Shown: piece after piece, positions 13,303 to 24,320 of the stretch
Numbering within the stretch: the first letter of the stretch is position 1
Layout: every line of letters begins with the position of its first letter
From: Phycisphaera mikurensis NBRC 102666
GTDB lineage: Bacteria; Planctomycetota; Phycisphaerae; Phycisphaerales; SM1A02
Reading direction: 5' to 3'
Length of the DNA: 26,963 bases
Assembly (NCBI GenBank): GCA_945870475.1
Contig: CAMBSR010000004.1
Location: 1 to 26,963 of the forward strand
Position numbers and translations under genes: made by a program
The notes under the pieces: generated by a model
The model's input: the letters and a program-made list of their open reading frames with translations, nothing else
Told to the model about the DNA's origin: nothing
Database searches by the model: none

Positions 13303-15738
13303 TCACCAGCTGCGCTTGCCGCGGCGGCCCTGCTTGTACTTCGAGCGGTCGCGGCCCTTGCGGCCGCGTTCGCCTTGGCCGGGGGCGAAGCCACCGCCCT
13401 CGCGCGGGGAGCTGCCGGCCTTCGTCTGGCGGACGTTGGTCAGGTCGCGCGGGCTCAGGTTGTCGAGGTCCTTGCGCGGCGAGAGCTTGGTGACCGTCAG
13501 GTCCATCTTGCGCGCGGCCAGGTCGATCATGGCGATCGTCACCTGCACGCGGTCGCCCAGGCCGATCGACATGCCGCTGCGCGGCGCCATCAGGCGGCCC
13601 GTCAGGTCGTTGAGGATCCAGCGGTCGGCGCGCTGCGCGCCGGCGGGCAGTTCGCTGACGCGCGCGGCGCCCTCGGCGAGGAACTCCTCGAGGCTCAGGA
13701 ACACCAGCGTGGTGCCGCTCAGGCCGGTGACCAGCGCGTCGAAGGTGTCCGCCATGCGGTGTTCCTTCAGGTAGCTGAGCACCAGGAAGCTGCGCAGGTC
13801 GCGCTCGGCCTCCTCGGCGTTGCGCTCGGTCTCGCTGCAGTGCATGCCGATCTTGACGAGCGAGCTCTCGTCGATGACGCGGTCGTCGGCCTGGAGCCGG
13901 TTGGCGAGGTCACGCCGCTTCTTGCCGCCGGTGGCGGTCCCGTTCTCGGTGGCATCGAGGTACGCGGCGAGCGCGCGATGCACCGTGAGGTCGGGGTAGC
14001 GGCGGATGGGGCTCGTGAAGTGCGCGTAGTGCTCGCTGGCGAGCGCGTAGTGGCCCACGAGCGCCGGCGAGTAGGTGGCCTTCGAGAGCGTGCGCAGCAC
14101 CGCGAAGTGGATGGCGCGCGCGGCCTCGCCCTCGGCGGTGGCCTGCAGCAGGGCCTGCAGGTCGCGGCGCGTGGGCTCCTCGGGCAGGCGGAACTTGGCG
14201 ATGCGCGCGAAGGTGCGCAGCATCTCCATGTCGCCGAAGGTGGGTTCCGGGTGGATGCGGCGCAGGAGCGGCAGGCCAAGGTCGCTGAACGTGCGCGCCA
14301 GCGCCTCGTTGGCCTCCACCATGAACATCTCGATGAGCGTGTGCGTGAAGCTCGTGTCCTCGCGCTCGACGCCCTTCACGTTGCCGGCATCGTCGAAGAG
14401 GAGATCCACGTCCGGCAGGTTGAGGGCGATCATCCCGTCGGCGCGGCGGCGCTCGCGCAGGATGGTGGAGAGGCGGTTCGCGAGGCGCAGCGCGTCGATC
14501 ACTTCCGGATCGCACTCGGTCTCGGTGCGGGCGTGCTCGCGCGCGCGGCGCATGTCGCCGTCGATCACGGCCTGCGCCTCGATGTAGGTGAGGCGCTTGC
14601 GGCTCCTGATGACCGTGCTCGAGAGGCGGTGCGAGACGGGCTTGCCGCCTGAATCAAAGGTGATGAAGACGCTCTTGCAGAAGCGGTTCACGCCTTCCTG
14701 CAGGCTGCAGATGCCGTTCGAGAGGCTCTCGGGCAGCATGGGGATCACCAGGCGCGGCAGGTACACGCTGTTGCCGCGCTCCTTGGCTCCCTCGTCGAGC
14801 GCGCTGCCGGGGCGGACCCAGTGCGCGACGTCGGCGATGTGCACGCCGAGCTCCCAATCGCCGCGGTCGGCGTCGTGGCGAATGCTGATGGCGTCGTCGA
14901 AGTCGCGCGCGTCGGGCGGGTCGATGGTGAAGACCAGCTTCCCGGTGAGGTCCTCGCGGTCCTCCCACGGGCCGTTCGACTCGAGCTCGAAGCGCCGGGT
15001 GGCGGTGCGTGCCTCGTCGAGCGACTGCTCGTCGAACTCGGTCTGCAGGTTGAAGACGTCGATCACCGCGCGCGTCTCGACGTCCGGGCGCCCGGCCTCG
15101 CCGAGCACCTCGAGGATGACGCCTTCCGCGAAGTCGAGCTCCGTGGGGTAGCGGATGATCTCGAAGACCACCTTGTCGCCGGCCTTCGCGCCCTTGGCAC
15201 CCGCGTCGCGGATCACCACGGGGTCGCGGAGCGCGCGGCCGTCCGGCACCGCGAGCCACTCGCGCCCGTCCTTGGTGAGCGTGCCGGCGAAGCGCTGCTG
15301 GCCGCGCTCGAGCACCTCCAGCACGCGACCGGTGGGGCCTTCGGGTGCGCCCTTGCCGGGCTTGCCGCCGAACTGGCTGGCGCCCTTGCGGATGACCTTG
15401 ACGCGCACGCGGTCGCCGTTGAGCGCGTCCTTCGTCATGCCTGCCGGGATGAAGAGGTCGCCCTCGCGCATCGGATGGTCGGGCACCAGGAAGCCGAAGC
15501 CACGTGGGTTCAGCTTCAGGCGGCCCTCGAGCTCGTCCTCGTAGCGCGGCAGGCGCAGCTTGCCGTCGGCGGCCAGCTGCAGCTTGCCCTCGGCCACCAG
15601 CATCTCGACGGCCTGCTGGAACGCGGGCGCGTCATCGGCGTCGACGCGCATCTGGCGGCGCACCTCGTCGATGTCCGTGGGACGGTAGTTGTCGTACGCG
15701 AGGTGGTCCTGGATGCGCTGGATGTAACGGAGGGGCAC
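13303..15738 (-). CDS. rnr: Ribonuclease R (RNase II family 3'-5' exoribonuclease)
   Basis: This is an 811-residue processive exoribonuclease that degrades structured RNA. Its layout is an N-terminal helix-turn-helix-like region (1-65), OB/cold-shock folds (about 68-210, with GRLKLNPRGFGFLVPD), the RNB catalytic domain with the metal-binding cluster IDPPDARDFDDAIS (D273, D279, D281, D282), and a C-terminal S1 domain (about 680-760). A very basic tail follows (GRKGRDRSKYKQGRRGKRSW). The domain order and length fit RNase R rather than RNase II. The GTG at 15736-15738 is taken as start because the frame upstream runs into the FmdB-like gene; this leaves a 22-nt gap and begins with VPLRYIQRIQDHL, typical of the family. 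No strong Shine-Dalgarno sequence is visible. Confidence 0.92.
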   Translation of the reverse strand: MPLRYIQRIQDHLAYDNYRPTDIDEVRRQMRVDADDAPAFQQAVEMLVAEGKLQLAADGKLRLPRYEDELEGRLKLNPRGFGFLVPDHPMREGDLFIPAGMTKDALNGDRVRVKVIRKGASQFGGKPGKGAPEGPTGRVLEVLERGQQRFAGTLTKDGREWLAVPDGRALRDPVVIRDAGAKGAKAGDKVVFEIIRYPTELDFAEGVILEVLGEAGRPDVETRAVIDVFNLQTEFDEQSLDEARTATRRFELESNGPWEDREDLTGKLVFTIDPPDARDFDDAISIRHDADRGDWELGVHIADVAHWVRPGSALDEGAKERGNSVYLPRLVIPMLPESLSNGICSLQEGVNRFCKSVFITFDSGGKPVSHRLSSTVIRSRKRLTYIEAQAVIDGDMRRAREHARTETECDPEVIDALRLANRLSTILRERRRADGMIALNLPDVDLLFDDAGNVKGVEREDTSFTHTLIEMFMVEANEALARTFSDLGLPLLRRIHPEPTFGDMEMLRTFARIAKFRLPEEPTRRDLQALLQATAEGEAARAIHFAVLRTLSKATYSPALVGHYALASEHYAHFTSPIRRYPDLTVHRALAAYLDATENGTATGGKKRRDLANRLQADDRVIDESSLVKIGMHCSETERNAEEAERDLRSFLVLSYLKEHRMADTFDALVTGLSGTTLVFLSLEEFLAEGAARVSELPAGAQRADRWILNDLTGRLMAPRSGMSIGLGDRVQVTIAMIDLAARKMDLTVTKLSPRKDLDNLSPRDLTNVRQTKAGSSPREGGGFAPGQGERGRKGRDRSKYKQGRRGKRSW

Positions 15739-15760
15739 GCAGGCAGGGTACTTGCGCGTA

Positions 15761-16273
15761 CTATCGCCGACCGCGCTTGGAGCTCGAACGCATCGACTTT
15801 GCCGGGGATTTCGACGGATTCTTCCTGCCGCGCTCCGATGCCGCGCGCTGGCGCGCGATGGCGTCGCGCAGGTTTCCCGCACCGCGGCCATCGCGCGCGG
15901 GGTGGGTGGAGTTCACCTTGCCGGTGTCCGCGGGTGCGGGGGTGCTCGGTGGGGCGGCGGGTGTTGCCGCGGCGGGCGCCGTGGATGCGTCCTTCATGGC
16001 GCCGGGCTTCGCGTCTGTCGCGGGCTTGGCGTCGCCCGCAGGCTTTGCCTCCGCTGTGGGCTTCGCCGCGTCCTTCACCGCACTCGTCGCCGCCGGCGCC
16101 TCCGCCGGTTCCGCGGCTCGCCCGCCGGTGAGGATGGCCGCGCCCATGCCGATCTTGCGCACCGCGGTGGCGCGCTTGCACTTGGGGCAGTGCGTTTCAT
16201 GCGGCGCCTTGATCGACTGGAAGAGCTCCCAGCCGTGGCCGCACTTGCTGCATTCGTAGTCGTAGGTGGGCAT
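15761..16273 (-). CDS. FmdB-type zinc-ribbon protein with low-complexity tail
   Basis: The first 45 residues form an FmdB/CxxC zinc ribbon: MPTYDYECSKCGHGWELFQ, then HCPKCKRATAVRKIGMG. Two CxxC knuckles (C8/C11 and C29/C32) would bind zinc. The remaining ~125 residues are low-complexity and rich in Ala, Lys, Pro and Thr, ending in a basic, serine-rich SKSPAKSMRSSSKRGRR. The family is widespread as a putative regulatory protein, but its biochemical role is not established. The gene sits between grpE (73 bp upstream) and rnr (22 bp downstream) on the same strand, suggesting co-transcription with the chaperone genes. Confidence 0.85.
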   Translation of the reverse strand: MPTYDYECSKCGHGWELFQSIKAPHETHCPKCKRATAVRKIGMGAAILTGGRAAEPAEAPAATSAVKDAAKPTAEAKPAGDAKPATDAKPGAMKDASTAPAAATPAAPPSTPAPADTGKVNSTHPARDGRGAGNLRDAIARQRAASERGRKNPSKSPAKSMRSSSKRGRR

Positions 16274-16346
16274 GCGATGTCCTGATGGCGGCGATGCGGC
16301 GGCGAGGCAGGGTCGAGGCGGGGTCGAGGCGGCGTGCAGGCGTTGC

Positions 16347-16946
16347 TCAGGGCGCGACCGCGACCTTGGCCGGACGCAGCACGGTCTCGCCGAGGCGGTA
16401 GCCCGGCTGCAGCGTCATGCTGACGCAGCCGCTGCCGATGCCGTCGGCGGGGCGGTGCATGATGGCCTCGGCCTGGTGCGGGTCGAACGCGTCGCCGGGC
16501 GTCGGCTGGATGAGTTCCACGCCGGAGCGCTCGAGCGCCTTGATGAGCTCGGTGCGCACCATGCGGATGCCGTCCACGGCCGCGGCCACGGTCATGCGGG
16601 CCGGGTCCTGGGCGAGTGCCAGGTCGAAGTGGTCGAGCACCGGGATCACGTGGCGCACCACGGCGCCCGTGGCGTTGAGCCGCATGCGCGGCTCCTGCTC
16701 GTTGGTGCGGCGCTGGAGGTTCTGGAAGTCGGCCATGGCACGCAGCGTGTCGGCCTTGGCGGCGGCAAGCTCCGTCTCGAGCGCGTGGATGGCGCTGCGC
16801 ATCTCCTCGCGCTCGGGGGCGCAGTCGTCCACGAACGGCTGCGCCTGCGATTCCGCCTGGCGGTGCTGGCGCGCTTCGTCGGGCGAGCTGTCCTTGGTGT
16901 GGTGGTGCCCGTGCGGACGGTGGTGGGATTGTTCGTGGTCGGTCAT
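16347..16946 (-). CDS. grpE: GrpE nucleotide exchange factor
   Basis: GrpE releases ADP from DnaK. The 199-residue protein has a long helix region beginning EREEMRSAIHALETELAAAKADTLRAMADFQNLQRRTNEQ, then LDHFDLAL and the C-terminal beta-domain motif GDAFDPHQAEAIMH followed by QPGYRLGETVLRPAKVAV, all family hallmarks. The N-terminus is unusually rich in histidine: MTDHEQSHHRPHGHHHTK has seven His in 18 residues. The start is the ATG at 16946. The gene lies 77 bp downstream of dnaJ. No dnaK is present in the window, so its partner is encoded elsewhere. Confidence 0.93.
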   Translation of the reverse strand: MTDHEQSHHRPHGHHHTKDSSPDEARQHRQAESQAQPFVDDCAPEREEMRSAIHALETELAAAKADTLRAMADFQNLQRRTNEQEPRMRLNATGAVVRHVIPVLDHFDLALAQDPARMTVAAAVDGIRMVRTELIKALERSGVELIQPTPGDAFDPHQAEAIMHRPADGIGSGCVSMTLQPGYRLGETVLRPAKVAVAP

Positions 16947-17023
16947 GGCGTGTTCCGTGCTGCGTGTGCGTTCGCGTGTGCGTGTGCGTCGACGTCTGCG
17001 TTGTTCCGGCGTCCGTGGCTGTC

Positions 17024-18220
17024 TCAGTTCCCCAACGAGTCCTTCATCTTCCCCCAGAACCCGACGCGCTTCTTCGCGGAATCATCCTGCTTCGCGCCCT
17101 TGGAGCCGTCCTTCCTGGAGTCCTTGGCCGCGGGCGGGGCGGGGCGCTCGGTGTCGCGAAGGGCCGCAATGAGCTCCTTCTGCTTGGCGGTGAGCTTGCG
17201 CGGCACCACCACGTGCACCACCACCACCAGGTCGCCGCGCTGGCCGGTGCGCAGGTCGGGCACGCCCTTGCCGTCGAGGCGGAAGAGCTCGCCGTGCTGC
17301 GTGCCCGGGTCGATCTCGGTCTCCGAGCGGCCTTCGAGCGTCTCCACGGTGACGGTGCCGCCGAGCGCGGCGTCGGCGAAGGACACCTCGAGCGCGGTGA
17401 TGAGGTCCGACTGCTGGCGCTCGAAGCGCTCGTCCTCGGCAACGCGCACCACGATGTGGAGGTCGCCGCGCACGCCGGTGCCGTCCGGGCTCATCTGCGG
17501 CGGCGGCGGTTCGCCTTCGCCTGCCACGCGCACCACCTGGCCATCGGAGATGCCGCGCGGGATCTTGACGCTGAGCTTGCGCTGCACGCTGGTGCGTCCG
17601 GCGCCGGAGCACTCGCTGCACTTGTCCTTGATGATCTGTCGCCGACCCTGGCACGTGGGGCAGGTGGTGACCATGCGGAACAGGCCGCCGAGGCCGTTCT
17701 GCGCCACCTGGCCCTGGCCACCGCACGTGGTGCATTCGGTGGGCTTGCTGCCGGGCTTGGCGCCGCTTCCCTTGCAGGGGCTGCAGACCTCGAGCCGCTT
17801 GAACGGGATCTCGCGCTCGCAGCCCTCGAGCACCTCGACCAGGGTGATCTCCACCTCGGTCTCGAGGTCGTAGCCGCGCGCGGGCCCGCGCTGGCGCCGG
17901 CCGCCACCACCGCCCTGGCCGCCGAAGATGTCGTTGAACATCGAGAAGATGTCCTCGACGTGCATCGAGTTGAAGTCGTGTCCCGCGCGGCCGCGGAGTC
18001 CCGCGTGGCCGTGGCGGTCGTAGACGGAACGCTTCTCGGGATCGCTCAGGACCTCGTAGGCCTCGGCGCATTCCTTGAAGCGGACCTCGGCCTCGTCGTT
18101 GCCCGGGTTCTGGTCGGGATGCCACTTGATGGCGAGGCGACGGTAGGCGCGCTTCACCTCGTCGCCGTTCGCATCGCGCGCGACGCCGAGGATCTCGTAG
18201 TAGTCGGCCGAGGTGCTCAT
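17024..18220 (-). CDS. dnaJ: DnaJ co-chaperone (type I Hsp40)
   Basis: This 398-residue protein delivers unfolded clients to DnaK and stimulates its ATPase. The J-domain (1-70, DYYEILGVARDA) has the HPD motif at 34-36. A short Gly-rich segment at about 100-107 follows, then the zinc-finger domain with four motifs: CSPCKGSG (146-153), CTTCGGQG (163-170), CPTCQGRR (187-194) and CSECSGAG (201-208). The third deviates from CxxCxGxG in its last glycine. The C-terminal client-binding domains (about 210-345) and a Lys/Asp/Ser-rich tail complete it. The ATG at 18220 matches the conserved N-terminus. The Gly/Phe-rich region is shorter than in E. coli DnaJ. It lies downstream of groEL1 but is separated from it by a strong hairpin. 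Confidence 0.95.
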   Translation of the reverse strand: MSTSADYYEILGVARDANGDEVKRAYRRLAIKWHPDQNPGNDEAEVRFKECAEAYEVLSDPEKRSVYDRHGHAGLRGRAGHDFNSMHVEDIFSMFNDIFGGQGGGGGRRQRGPARGYDLETEVEITLVEVLEGCEREIPFKRLEVCSPCKGSGAKPGSKPTECTTCGGQGQVAQNGLGGLFRMVTTCPTCQGRRQIIKDKCSECSGAGRTSVQRKLSVKIPRGISDGQVVRVAGEGEPPPPQMSPDGTGVRGDLHIVVRVAEDERFERQQSDLITALEVSFADAALGGTVTVETLEGRSETEIDPGTQHGELFRLDGKGVPDLRTGQRGDLVVVVHVVVPRKLTAKQKELIAALRDTERPAPPAAKDSRKDGSKGAKQDDSAKKRVGFWGKMKDSLGN

Positions 18221-18293
18221 GCGCGCATCTTCCCGTCTCGTGGCTTCCGCTGCCCGGCGGTCCGGGCGCGCCGGCCGATGGTGGCCGGAAGAA

Positions 18294-18340
18294 CCCGAGG
18301 CCGGGCCCGGCGGCACATGCCGCACGGACCCGGCCTCGGG
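18294..18340 (-). terminator. Strong hairpin between groEL1 and dnaJ
   Basis: Arms 18294-18305 (CCCGAGGCCGGG) and 18329-18340 (CCCGGCCTCGGG) form a perfect 12-bp GC stem. The 23-nt loop itself contains a small GCGGCA/TGCCGC stem. It lies 14 bp beyond the groEL1 stop on the - strand and is followed by a TTCTTCC run. It may terminate or attenuate the groEL transcript before dnaJ. The T-run is weak, so it could instead be an RNA-processing or stabilising hairpin. Confidence 0.6.
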
Positions 18341-18353
18341 GAAATCACGTCGC

Positions 18354-19970
<1,617 letters not shown>

Positions 19971-20033
19971 TGTTGGACTGCCTTCCTTTGGTGTTCGTGT
20001 GGTGCGGTGCGGGTGCGGCTCAGGAATCCTGGA

Positions 20034-20333
20034 TCAGGAGTCGAGGACGCCGAGCAGCTCGCTCTCGCGGACGATGATGTGCTTGACGTTCTTGATTTCG
20101 ACCTCGGTGCCGGCGTACTTGCCGAACACCACGGTGTCGCCCTTCTTGACGAGCATGGTCATGCGCGTGCCGTTGTCGAGCATCTTGCCGGGGCCGGTGG
20201 CCACGACCTTGCCCTGCATCGGGCGCTCCTTGGCGCTCTCGGGGAGGAAGAGGCCGCTGGCGGTCTTGGTCTCCGCCTCGAGGGGCTTGACGAGGACGCG
20301 ATCTTCGAGCGGACGGACCTGGGTGGTGGACAT
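20034..20333 (-). CDS. groES: Co-chaperonin GroES
   Basis: This 99-residue, 10-kDa co-chaperonin would cap GroEL as a heptamer. Typical features are VRPLEDRVLVKPLEAETKTASG, the mobile-loop segment TASGLFLPESAKERP, GKVVATGPGK, KGDTVVFGKYAGTEV and HIIVRESELLGVL. The ATG complementary to 20331-20333 matches the family N-terminus. It lies between two groEL genes, 65 bp downstream of groEL2 and 63 bp upstream of groEL1, so it may serve either or both. Confidence 0.96.
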   Translation of the reverse strand: MSTTQVRPLEDRVLVKPLEAETKTASGLFLPESAKERPMQGKVVATGPGKMLDNGTRMTMLVKKGDTVVFGKYAGTEVEIKNVKHIIVRESELLGVLDS

Positions 20334-20398
20334 TGCTGAGTTCTCCGTGTTTCTGGTTGTTGTTGGTGTTCGTGTGTGCTTGATTCGATGCGGCGGGC

Positions 20399-22090
<1,692 letters not shown>

Positions 22091-22230
22091 TTCAAGTCTC
22101 CTGTGTGGTCAGTCGCGGGGTAGTTCGCGCCGCGGGCGGGAATGTGTCCCACGGCCCGAGGCGGGGGAGGAGATGCAAGGGGCGTGCCAAGGGGATGGCA
22201 GGGGGAGGGGTTCGGTGCAGATTCCGGGGC

Positions 22231-22257
22231 GCTGGGGCGAAAATTGCGTAACTCAAT
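22231..22257 (-). promoter_or_regulatory. Possible heat-shock-type promoter for groEL2
   Basis: On the - strand ATTGAGT is followed after 13 bp by CCCCAGC. This resembles the sigma-32 pattern CTTGAAA-N11-16-CCCCATNT, with several mismatches. It sits in the only AT-rich part of the groEL2 leader, about 140 bp upstream of its ATG. It is a weak match, offered as a candidate only. Confidence 0.2.
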
Positions 22258-22418
22258 CGCGTATAGGTATTTAGGTGTCATGGGTGGCGAGGTGGCGCCA
22301 CCGTGGCACCCTGCCGACCGCTGCCGCCGTGGCCAGCGGAGCAGGGAACTGGGTTCATTTCTGCCAGATCGGCAGGGGGCCGTGCCTGGTGCCGCCCCCT
22401 CAGCGCGCGGTGGCGCGC

Positions 22419-22445
22419 CCGGAGGAAGCGGGGGTCGCCCTCCGG
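22419..22445 (-). terminator. Weak hairpin downstream of the zinc-ribbon membrane gene
   Basis: CCGGAGG (22419-22425) pairs with CCTCCGG (22439-22445) around a 13-nt loop, 17 bp beyond the stop of the membrane gene on the - strand. There is no T-run, so a terminator role is only a possibility. Confidence 0.3.
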
Positions 22446-22461
22446 ATGAAGGGCCCGAGCG

Positions 22462-23343
22462 TTACTTCAACCGTCGCGGATCGATCCGCGGCGCACGCAG
22501 GCCTGCGGCAATCACCCAGCCGTTGGCGGTGACGTAGGCCAGGCCGAGCACCGAGAGGAAGAGGAGCACCGCCGCCAGTCCGGTGGCCACCGTGTGGAGG
22601 TCTTCCGAATAGGTGCTGCCGACGGCCTCGGCCGTCACGTAGAGGGCAATGGTCCCGACGAGCGTCCAGGCCAGGAGCTCCGCGCCCTGCTTGCCGTGGC
22701 GCGCCTCGCGGTAGGCGCGGCTGAGTGCCCCCACGCGGCCGAGCACCGGCGCCAGCGCGAGCAGCGTGAACGCCATCGGCAGGATCTGCGCGGCGAGCAC
22801 CATCATCGGGAAGCCCTGCTTGTGCGCGACGCCCGAGAGTGAAACGCCGAACGCCGCCGCCAGCACGGCTGCCCAGGTGCAGAGCCCAAGGACGAGTCGC
22901 GTGACGCGCGCACCGCCCACGCTTGCGCGGAGCGTCGGGTTGCGCTGTTCGGAGAACCCGCGTGCGAAGAGGAACGCAGTTCCCGCGAGTACCGCCGCGC
23001 ACACCGCCCACGAGGGCCGCTCCACCTGCGAGGGGAACGAGGTGCCGCGCCCCGCGAGCGCGTCGATGGTCCGCATGGCCGGCCCGGAACCCTGCGCCAG
23101 CATCACGAGGAGCGGCGCCACCGTGAGCGCGATCACCGCCGTGGATGCCGCGCGCGGCGTCTCCGGGCTGGCCAGGTGCGCCACCTCCGGATCGGCGTTG
23201 TGCGCCACGGATGCCAGCACTTCCAGCCCGCATTCCGGGCACTTCCCGAACACGTGCGCGCCGGCCAGGTCGTAGCGGCAGCGCACGCACGGAACGTGCA
23301 CGTCGAGCACCGGGCCGTCGTCGGATGGATGCGCGGGCTTCAT
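22462..23343 (-). CDS. Zinc-ribbon multi-pass membrane protein, planctomycete type
   Basis: This 293-residue protein begins with a zinc ribbon, VPCVRCRYDLAGAHVFGKCPECGLEV (two CxxC knuckles, about residues 17-42). About six hydrophobic segments follow: VIALTVAPLLVMLAQG, AVCAAVLAGTAFLFA, RLVLGLCTWAAVLAAAFGVSL, MMVLAAQILPMAFTLLALAPVLG, LLAWTLVGTIALYVTAEAV and LAAVLLFLSVLGLAYVTANGW. Cytosolic zinc ribbons of the form CxxCxYDLxG fused to membrane helices are common in Phycisphaerae-type planctomycetes; their function is unknown to me. It is divergent from moxR with a 41-bp gap, so the two promoters must overlap or lie close together. Confidence 0.75.
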   Translation of the reverse strand: MKPAHPSDDGPVLDVHVPCVRCRYDLAGAHVFGKCPECGLEVLASVAHNADPEVAHLASPETPRAASTAVIALTVAPLLVMLAQGSGPAMRTIDALAGRGTSFPSQVERPSWAVCAAVLAGTAFLFARGFSEQRNPTLRASVGGARVTRLVLGLCTWAAVLAAAFGVSLSGVAHKQGFPMMVLAAQILPMAFTLLALAPVLGRVGALSRAYREARHGKQGAELLAWTLVGTIALYVTAEAVGSTYSEDLHTVATGLAAVLLFLSVLGLAYVTANGWVIAAGLRAPRIDPRRLK

Positions 23344-23384
23344 GGAGGTGCAACGATATACTTCGACCGCCCACGAGGCAGCGC

Positions 23385-24320
23385 ATGACCGACGTTTCCC
23401 CGCTCCATCGCCTCCGTGACAACATTGCCAGCGTCTACATGGGGAACCTCCAGGCGGTCGATCGCCTGGTGGTGTGCCTCCTGGCCCGCGGGCACGTGCT
23501 CATCGAGGACGTGCCGGGCGTGGGCAAGACCGTGCTGGCCAACGCGCTGGCCCGCAGCCTGGACTGCACCTTCACCCGCATCCAGTGCACGCCGGACCTC
23601 TTGCCCTCGGACATCACCGGCGTCAGCATCTACCACCGCGAGCGCGATGCCTTCGAGTTCAAGAAGGGCCCGGTCTTCGCCAACGTGGTGCTGGCCGACG
23701 AGATCAACCGCGCCACGCCGCGCACGCAGAGCGCGCTGCTCGAGGCCATGGCCGAAGGCACGGTGAGCGCCGACGGCCACGTGCTGGTGCTGCCGGCGCC
23801 GTTCATCGTGGTGGCCACGCAGAACCCGTACGAGTTCGAGGGTACGTACTTCCTTCCCGAGAACCAGCTCGACCGATTCCTGATGCGCATGTCGCTCGGC
23901 TACCCGAGCCCCGACGACGAGAGCCGCATCCTGCATCGCCAGCCCGCGCGCACCACGCTGCGCGACCTGCGCCCGGTGATGACCGGCCCCGAGGTGGCCG
24001 AGCTGCAGTCCGCGGTGGACGGCATCCGCATGGAGCAGTCGCTCGTGGACTACGTGATCGCGCTCGCCTCGGCCACGCGAAGCCACGAGGAACTGCAGGT
24101 GGGCATCAGCCCGCGCGGTTCGCTTGCCCTTGCGCAGGCGGCGCGCGCCACGGCGCTCCTGGCCGGCCGCGAATACTGCGTGCCCGAGGACGTGGTGACG
24201 AACGTCATCCCGGTCTGCGCGCACCGCGTGGTCAGCCGCACCTACATGCACCAGGGCGACACGCTCACCACGCGCCGCATCCTGCAGCAGGTGCTCGAGC
24301 AGGTGCCGAGCCCGTCATGA
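23385..24320 (+). CDS. MoxR-family AAA+ ATPase
   Basis: This 311-residue cytosolic AAA+ ATPase has Walker A G45-VGK-T49 within IEDVPGVGKTVLANALA, Walker B VVLADEINRA (101-110) and sensor-1 ATQNPYEFEGTY with N147. The block TPRTQSALLEAMAEGTVS and the motif LPENQLDRFLMR are hallmarks of the MoxR subfamily. MoxR proteins usually act as chaperone-like remodelers together with DUF58 and von Willebrand-A proteins encoded next door. Here the next gene, overlapping by 4 nt, is queC, and no DUF58 or vWA gene is present. The ATG at 23385 was chosen because the conserved N-terminus (LRDNIASVYMGN) starts right after it; the frame upstream overlaps the divergent gene. Confidence 0.92.
   Translation: MTDVSPLHRLRDNIASVYMGNLQAVDRLVVCLLARGHVLIEDVPGVGKTVLANALARSLDCTFTRIQCTPDLLPSDITGVSIYHRERDAFEFKKGPVFANVVLADEINRATPRTQSALLEAMAEGTVSADGHVLVLPAPFIVVATQNPYEFEGTYFLPENQLDRFLMRMSLGYPSPDDESRILHRQPARTTLRDLRPVMTGPEVAELQSAVDGIRMEQSLVDYVIALASATRSHEELQVGISPRGSLALAQAARATALLAGREYCVPEDVVTNVIPVCAHRVVSRTYMHQGDTLTTRRILQQVLEQVPSPS

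Larger units (their letters stand above)
22091..22461. other. groEL2 leader and intergenic region
   Basis: This 371-bp stretch lies upstream of groEL2 and downstream of the - strand zinc-ribbon membrane gene. Most of it is very GC-rich; the exception is an AT-richer block at about 22240-22282 that is the best place for the groEL2 promoter. No CIRCE operator (TTAGCACTC-N9-GAGTGCTAA) is present. A small hairpin at 22419-22445 may end the upstream gene. I see no gene or RNA gene in it. Confidence 0.6.

Noticed and set aside
22091..22461. CIRCE operator or tRNA/ncRNA gene in the groEL2 leader
   Set aside because: No CIRCE-like inverted repeat and no T-loop/anticodon pattern found by eye.
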